The notes under the pieces are model-generated. The model worked only from the letters and a program-made list of their open reading frames with translations. It did no database searches and was not told the origin of the DNA. Shown piece after piece: positions 59,999 through 64,000 of a DNA stretch of 64,000 nucleotides. The stretch is taken from contig NZ_NUQE01000023.1 in the NCBI RefSeq assembly GCF_002582035.1, forward strand, positions 1 through 64,000, given 5' to 3'. The translations under genes were made by a program, and so were the position numbers. The stretch is from Bacillus pseudomycoides (lineage in GTDB: Bacteria > Bacillota > Bacilli > Bacillales > Bacillaceae_G). The stretch's first letter is position 1; each line of letters starts with the position of its first letter.

Positions 59999-60952
59999 AT
60001 GGAGGTAAAAGCTGAAACGAATTCCTCTTCCATACAGCCAAAGCCAAGTAAACAAACAGGCTGGCGTATTTGGTGGAGTTTATTACGCCCTCATACATTA
60101 ACTGCAGCTTTTGTTCCCGTCTTTATTGGAACAACTTATGCCATGCAAGTTGAAGGTATTAACAAAATAAATCTTCCTCTTTTCCTTAGCATGCTTCTTG
60201 CTTGCCTTCTCATACAGGCAGCAACAAACATGTTTAATGAATACTTTGATTATAAAAGAGGACTCGATCATGAAGGATCCGTTGGGATTGGCGGTGCAAT
60301 CGTTCGCGATGGTATTCAGCCGAAAACAGTATTAAACTTAGCGTTTGGATTCTTTGGTATCGCAATTTTATTAGGCGTTTACATTTGTATGAGCTCCAGT
60401 TGGTGGCTTGCAGCAATCGGGCTTGTTTGTATGGCTGTTGCCTACTTATATACAGGCGGTCCAATTCCAATTGCCTATACACCTTTTGGAGAATTAACAG
60501 CAGGATTATTTATGGGTGTTATTATTATTGGGATTTCATTCTTTATTCAAACTGGAACTGTAACATCAGAAATTATATTACTATCTATTCCAAATGCCAT
60601 TTTAATCGGGGCTATTTTACTTTCTAATAACATTCGTGACTTAGATGGAGACAAAGAAAATGGTCGTAACACGTTAGCAATTATTATTGGACGTGAAAAC
60701 GCAGTTGGTGTTCTTGCCTCCATGTTTATCGTTGCCTATATTTGGACGATTGCATTAATCATTGTCGGAATCGTATCTCCATGGATGCTTATCGTTTTCC
60801 TAAGTGCACCGAAAGCATTTAAAGCAACAAAAGGATTTATCGGAAAAAGCATACCAATGGAAATGGTACCTGCGATGGTTGCTACAGCAAAAACGAATAC
60901 GATTTTCGGATTTTTAATGGGAATTGGGTTATTACTTGGATATTTCCTATAA
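59999..60952 (+). CDS. menA: 1,4-dihydroxy-2-naphthoate prenyltransferase MenA
   Basis: This 317-residue UbiA-family membrane enzyme attaches the polyprenyl tail to DHNA. It has about nine helices. The first Asp-rich motif is NMFNEYFDYKRGLD and the second is NNIRDLDGDKENGRNTLA, both complete. RBS AGGAGG seven bases before ATG. Divergent from menF with its own promoter and terminator. Confidence 0.95.
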   Translation: MEVKAETNSSSIQPKPSKQTGWRIWWSLLRPHTLTAAFVPVFIGTTYAMQVEGINKINLPLFLSMLLACLLIQAATNMFNEYFDYKRGLDHEGSVGIGGAIVRDGIQPKTVLNLAFGFFGIAILLGVYICMSSSWWLAAIGLVCMAVAYLYTGGPIPIAYTPFGELTAGLFMGVIIIGISFFIQTGTVTSEIILLSIPNAILIGAILLSNNIRDLDGDKENGRNTLAIIIGRENAVGVLASMFIVAYIWTIALIIVGIVSPWMLIVFLSAPKAFKATKGFIGKSIPMEMVPAMVATAKTNTIFGFLMGIGLLLGYFL

Positions 60953-60953
60953 G

Positions 60954-60987
60954 AAAAGCGCAAGTGTGGAAGCACTTGCGTTTTTTT
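60954..60987 (+). terminator. menA terminator
   Basis: GCGCAAGTG...CACTTGCG stem followed by a T7 run. Confidence 0.9.
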
Positions 60988-61036
60988 GTGGTGCATTCAT
61001 GTTATATGTTGTCGAATCGTCTTTATCCTACATTAA

Positions 61037-61822
61037 CTATCTTCCTTTAAATAATGGTTGGGTCTTTTCTAAAAATGATTTAGTTCCTTCTCTGAAGTCC
61101 TCGGTGGACGCTATCAAACCGAAATAATCTGCACCGAGAAGTGCGGAATCTTCTAAAGTTAAATTACCTCCCCGATGAATTGCCTCCCAAGTCATTTTTA
61201 CTGCGATAGGAGCCTGAGATAGAATTTCTAAAATAAGCGTTTCTACTTCTGATAGTAATTTATCGGGTTCAACAATCCTATTAACCAGTCCTATTCTATA
61301 AGCTTCGTCTGCGCTTATCACGTTTCCGGTGAGCAACAGTTCTGCAGCACGCCCCTTACCTATAAGTCTAGGCAGTCTCGTAGTTCCTCCAAAACCGGCA
61401 ACAGCTCCAATACGGACTTCAGGATGTCCTAATCTAGCATGATTAGTACAAACACGGAGTGTACAGGATTCAGCTAGCTCAAGTCCACCTCCTAGTGCGA
61501 AGCCGTTAATGGCGGCAACAACTACTTTCCCTAATGACTCAATTTTATTAGTAACTGTAACAGCTAACTGAGCTAAATCTCGCACTTCTAGCGGAGTAGC
61601 TTTATTGAGAAACTGAATGTCAGCACCTGCGGAAAATGCCTTTTCTCCGGCACCGATGATTATCACTGCTTTTACACCTGAATCAGTTTTAACCCTGTCC
61701 AAGACGGACGAAAGCTGTTCAAGAACATCTCGGTTTAACGCATTTAGTGCTTCCGGTCTGTTTAGTGTAATTCTTGCGATACCATTTTCTTCAGTGTAGA
61801 GGACGACATTTTTATTTAACAT
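61037..61822 (-). CDS. enoyl-CoA hydratase/isomerase family protein
   Basis: This 261-residue crotonase has oxyanion-hole GEKAFSAGADIQFL and FALGGGLELAESC. Both hydratase glutamates are in place (GLELAE and LGHPEV), and GAVAGFGGTTRLPRL follows. It is likely a 2-enoyl-CoA hydratase, but the acyl chain and pathway are unknown because no other beta-oxidation gene is adjacent. RBS GGAGGG before ATG. Codon use is somewhat more GC-rich than that of its neighbours, hinting at a different history. Confidence 0.85.
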   Translation of the reverse strand: MLNKNVVLYTEENGIARITLNRPEALNALNRDVLEQLSSVLDRVKTDSGVKAVIIIGAGEKAFSAGADIQFLNKATPLEVRDLAQLAVTVTNKIESLGKVVVAAINGFALGGGLELAESCTLRVCTNHARLGHPEVRIGAVAGFGGTTRLPRLIGKGRAAELLLTGNVISADEAYRIGLVNRIVEPDKLLSEVETLILEILSQAPIAVKMTWEAIHRGGNLTLEDSALLGADYFGLIASTEDFREGTKSFLEKTQPLFKGR

Positions 61823-61941
61823 CTTAATCCCTCCAATAATTTAGTGTACCGACAAAAAAGGTTGCTTATTTTTGTCACTCCTTTTTATAGCATTAAGAGC
61901 GGACTTTGACTGAGATGTCACCACCGACTGACTGCTTACTC

Positions 61942-62051
61942 ATGAAGTGAGACTTCCATTAGTGGGGGTTTTCTTCATCCTCCACTTATCTTCTTCGATT
62001 TTCTCAAAATCTTAAGGTGGAGGTCCTACTGCCCACGAATAGCGGGATAAA
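61942..62051 (+). repeat. bcr1-type repeat (110 bp)
   Basis: ATGAAGTGAGACTTCCATTAG to GCGGGATAAA, with the CATCCTCCACTT...AAGGTGGAGG hairpin arms of the right half. The left end is slightly degenerate. Confidence 0.8.
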
Positions 62052-62440
62052 CAAGCTTATATTTAGAATATACTGTCCAATTCAAAAAAAATGTTTTTTA
62101 TTCATCCATTATATATTTAGAAAATCCAGAAATATAAAAGTGTCATTTTCCATATCTGACAAGAATTCGTGCTGCTTCTTAGTTTTATTCTTTTCAATCT
62201 AATAGAACACCCTTGTAACGAGACGCCTTGAAACACTTTTCAATATTAGATGTTCTTACATAAAAACCCTCTTCAGACAAAAATATTTAAAGGAGAAAAA
62301 CTTCGCAATTTTTTTATGTCGCGACTTTATTTTAAGCTCATTTCGCAAAAATTGTTGTTTTATGTTATAAAACAAATTATTTTTCAATAAATTATTATAA
62401 TATTTACACGGTATTCTATCTTAGAATTGTTTAAGGGTGG
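62052..62440. other. AT-rich intergenic DNA
   Basis: No ORF with a plausible RBS, no terminator and no repeat recognised in this stretch of about 390 bases, except AT-rich promoter-like DNA before the small gene at 62459. Confidence 0.4.
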
Positions 62441-62458
62441 AAGGAGGTGATTACTTTC

Positions 62459-62692
62459 ATGAGAAAATCTACCGCAAAGGGTTTAATAAGTATCGTATTA
62501 GGTGTTGTTATAGGTTTATTTATTTTTTGGACAGGTATCGGTGGCATAATAGGATTTATAACGTCTTTTATCGTATCTTCTATATTAGGATACTTCTTAA
62601 TAAGTCCCTTGATTATGTCTGACAAAGAAACTTCTGATTTTGAACAGAAAATGGGCAAGTGGTTTGAAGATGATGAAATTATTAAGAAGTAA
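62459..62692 (+). CDS. small two-helix membrane protein, unknown
   Basis: This 77-residue protein has a basic N-terminus, two membrane helices (about 8-30 and 32-52; GVVIGLFIFWTGIGGIIGF) and an acidic tail ending DDEIIKK. ATG 62459 lies 11 bases after a near-perfect SD, AAGGAGGTGAT; an in-frame GTG at 62447 inside the SD is rejected. Function unknown. Confidence 0.65.
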   Translation: MRKSTAKGLISIVLGVVIGLFIFWTGIGGIIGFITSFIVSSILGYFLISPLIMSDKETSDFEQKMGKWFEDDEIIKK

Positions 62693-62757
62693 ATTAAATA
62701 TGTCATCGTCTTTCTTCGGTATTTTCTTGTACAGCACAATCATTTAGAAGGGGCAAC

Positions 62758-62910
62758 ATGAGCAACAATCTATGCGAAAACAGCCTTATTTTAAGCCCCC
62801 TACTGATGGGAGTTTCACTCTATATTATGGTGAACCGCCGATATATTAACGTATTATTTTTCATAATTCCTGCAATTGAGCTCATACTACTTAAAGAAAC
62901 CGAATTGTAG
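62758..62910 (+). CDS. 50-residue membrane peptide overlapping a bcr1 remnant
   Basis: ATG 62758 follows AGAAGGGG at good spacing and opens a 50-codon frame with two hydrophobic stretches (LILSPLLMGVSLYIMV and NVLFFIIPAIELILL) separated by basic NRRY. It stops 13 bases before the yteA start. Codons for the first helix coincide with an inverted bcr1 left end. No homologue known to me; coding status is inferred from the RBS and hydrophobic pattern. Confidence 0.45.
   Translation: MSNNLCENSLILSPLLMGVSLYIMVNRRYINVLFFIIPAIELILLKETEL
62796..62824 (-). repeat. bcr1-type left-end fragment (minus orientation)
   Basis: CTACTGATGGGAGTTTCACT followed by CTAT matches the reverse complement of the bcr1 left end (CCCACTGATGGAAGTTTCAC followed by TTTAT) with three differences. 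No right end is seen. Confidence 0.5.
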
Positions 62911-62923
62911 GAAGGTGGATTTT

Positions 62924-63655
62924 ATGCTAACTCCACAACAAATGGATCATTTTCAATCTGTACTACAAAAGCAAAAACAAGAACTTGAACAAACGCTGCA
63001 AAATCATGAACATCGGGGGCAAGCTTCGGAGCGTGATTCAGTTGGCGAACTCTCTGCGTATGATAATCATCCCGGAGACATGGGAACGGAATTGTATGAA
63101 CGTGAAAAAGACTTAGGATTAGTCGAATTTTGGCATAAACAACTTACGGATGTAAAACATGCTCTGGAAAAAATAGAAGCTGGAACATATGGAATTTGCG
63201 AAGTATCAGGTGAACCAATTCCACTTGAACGTTTAGAAGCAATGCCAACTGCAACAACTTGTATCGAACATACACATAATAAGCTCATCCTTGGCGCACG
63301 TCCTATTGAGGAAGAACTTCTCGATCCTCCTTTTGGTAAATATGATATGGACAGTGCCGTTGGATATGATGCTGAAGATGCTTGGCAAGACGTTGCTTTA
63401 TACGGAACATCCGAAACTCCTTCTGATTTGGAGCGCCGCGACTCTAAAAATTTTAATGAAATGTATGTAGATGCAGAGGAACCGCAGGGATATGTTGAAG
63501 ACTTTGAAAACTTCATCGGAACAGATATGTATGGGAAAAACGTACAAGTATATGCTACAGAAGAACATGAAGAATATGAACAAATGCTAGATGACTACGA
63601 AGAAAGAACTTTTAAAAGAGAACTTTCTTCAGATGAGTCAAGTTCAAGACCATAA
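62924..63655 (+). CDS. yteA: YteA-family protein (DksA/TraR-like zinc finger)
   Basis: This 243-residue protein has an N-terminal coiled coil (about 5-35, QMDHFQSVLQKQKQELEQTL), NHPGDMGTELYEREKDLGL, then a DksA/TraR-type finger region GTYGICEVSGEPIPLERLEAMPTATTC with only two Cys left of the C4 set, and an acidic tail. It resembles B. subtilis YteA, linked to sporulation. ATG 62924 follows AAGGTGG. The stop codon TAA lies in the ATAAA end of the bcr1 repeat that follows. Confidence 0.88.
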   Translation: MLTPQQMDHFQSVLQKQKQELEQTLQNHEHRGQASERDSVGELSAYDNHPGDMGTELYEREKDLGLVEFWHKQLTDVKHALEKIEAGTYGICEVSGEPIPLERLEAMPTATTCIEHTHNKLILGARPIEEELLDPPFGKYDMDSAVGYDAEDAWQDVALYGTSETPSDLERRDSKNFNEMYVDAEEPQGYVEDFENFIGTDMYGKNVQVYATEEHEEYEQMLDDYEERTFKRELSSDESSSRP

Positions 63656-63773
63656 AGTGAAACTTCCATCGGAGTGCCCTTTCTCCGATGGTTAGTTGAA
63701 CCAATCGGGCTTCTTAGGAACAGTCTCTTCCCTGTATCTCTTACATCTTTACTGTTCCTTTGAGCGGAATAAA
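63652..63773 (+). repeat. bcr1-type repeat (122 bp) at the yteA stop codon
   Basis: ATAAAGTGAAACTTCCATCGG to GAGCGGAATAAA, with ATAAA at both ends. The left ATAAA includes the yteA TAA stop (63653-63655). The right half lacks the ACCCCCACCT hairpin arms, as in the 22628 copy. Confidence 0.82.
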
Positions 63774-63810
63774 AAAAAGAAACATTCCTTATTCAGGAAT
63801 GTTTCTTTTG
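63774..63810 (-). terminator. terminator of the cold-shock gene
   Basis: AAAGAAACATTCCT/AGGAATGTTTCTTT stem with a long A-run on its left, giving a minus-strand U-tract. Confidence 0.88.
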
Positions 63811-63816
63811 CCTTCA

Positions 63817-64000
<184 letters not shown>

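Overview
The window looks like chromosomal DNA of a Bacillus cereus group bacterium (cereus/thuringiensis/anthracis type). The base composition is AT-rich and the genes have Firmicute-style Shine-Dalgarno sites. The blocks luxS-yidD-ytiB-cytochrome bd, feoAB, menFDHB and menEC are all Bacillus genes. At least ten dispersed copies or fragments of a bcr1-type repeat, many ending in ATAAA on both sides, point to this group. No rRNA, tRNA or CRISPR array was seen. Everything below is read from sequence, and family names come from remembered motifs rather than database searches.

Layout. 1-3.6 kb: an IS200/IS605 relic, ytkD, small membrane proteins, luxS, yidD and a beta-carbonic anhydrase. 3.8-7.1 kb: a cytochrome bd-type quinol oxidase operon and a small P-loop kinase. 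7.2-10.6 kb: feoAB plus a Cys-rich partner under a Fur-box promoter, then thiT behind a TPP riboswitch. 10.6-13.5 kb: a second hpt and fliB. 13.5-22.2 kb: two Bce-type ABC transporters and a Bce-type two-component system around an orphan sdpRI immunity pair. 22.2-24.5 kb: YjcZ-like and DUF1003 genes, the latter behind a leader with a short upstream ORF and a predicted SD switch. 24.4-27.0 kb: menE-menC. 27.5-34.5 kb: GyrI-like, CcdC-like, mnmH-selD and a glycine-betaine-type Opu transporter. 34.5-54.6 kb: a full type VII secretion (T7SS/Ess) locus. 55-61 kb: menB, menH, menD, menF and divergent menA. 61-64 kb: enoyl-CoA hydratase, small membrane proteins, yteA and a partial cold-shock gene.

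The T7SS locus has the Staphylococcus-like order esxA-esaA-essA-esaB-essB-essC. It is followed by YwqH-like and YwqI-like helical partners, an LXG effector with a C-terminal glycine-zipper region, and a downstream accessory region. That region holds four paralogous polytopic membrane proteins (candidate immunity proteins), two DUF5085-like proteins, a lipoprotein and two further unknown proteins. A roughly 190-bp direct repeat and a clpP 3' relic suggest that it grew by segmental duplication.

The menaquinone genes are in two blocks. menF-D-H-B is separated from menE-C by about 28 kb that includes the T7SS locus, whereas B. subtilis keeps all six together. menH lacks its own stop and reads in frame into menB. 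The most unusual candidates are the DUF1003 leader, the LXG glycine-zipper effector with its immunity array, the GC-rich folded element after menB, BceR-like operators at two loci, and bcr1 copies whose left end supplies the stop codon of the gene they abut.
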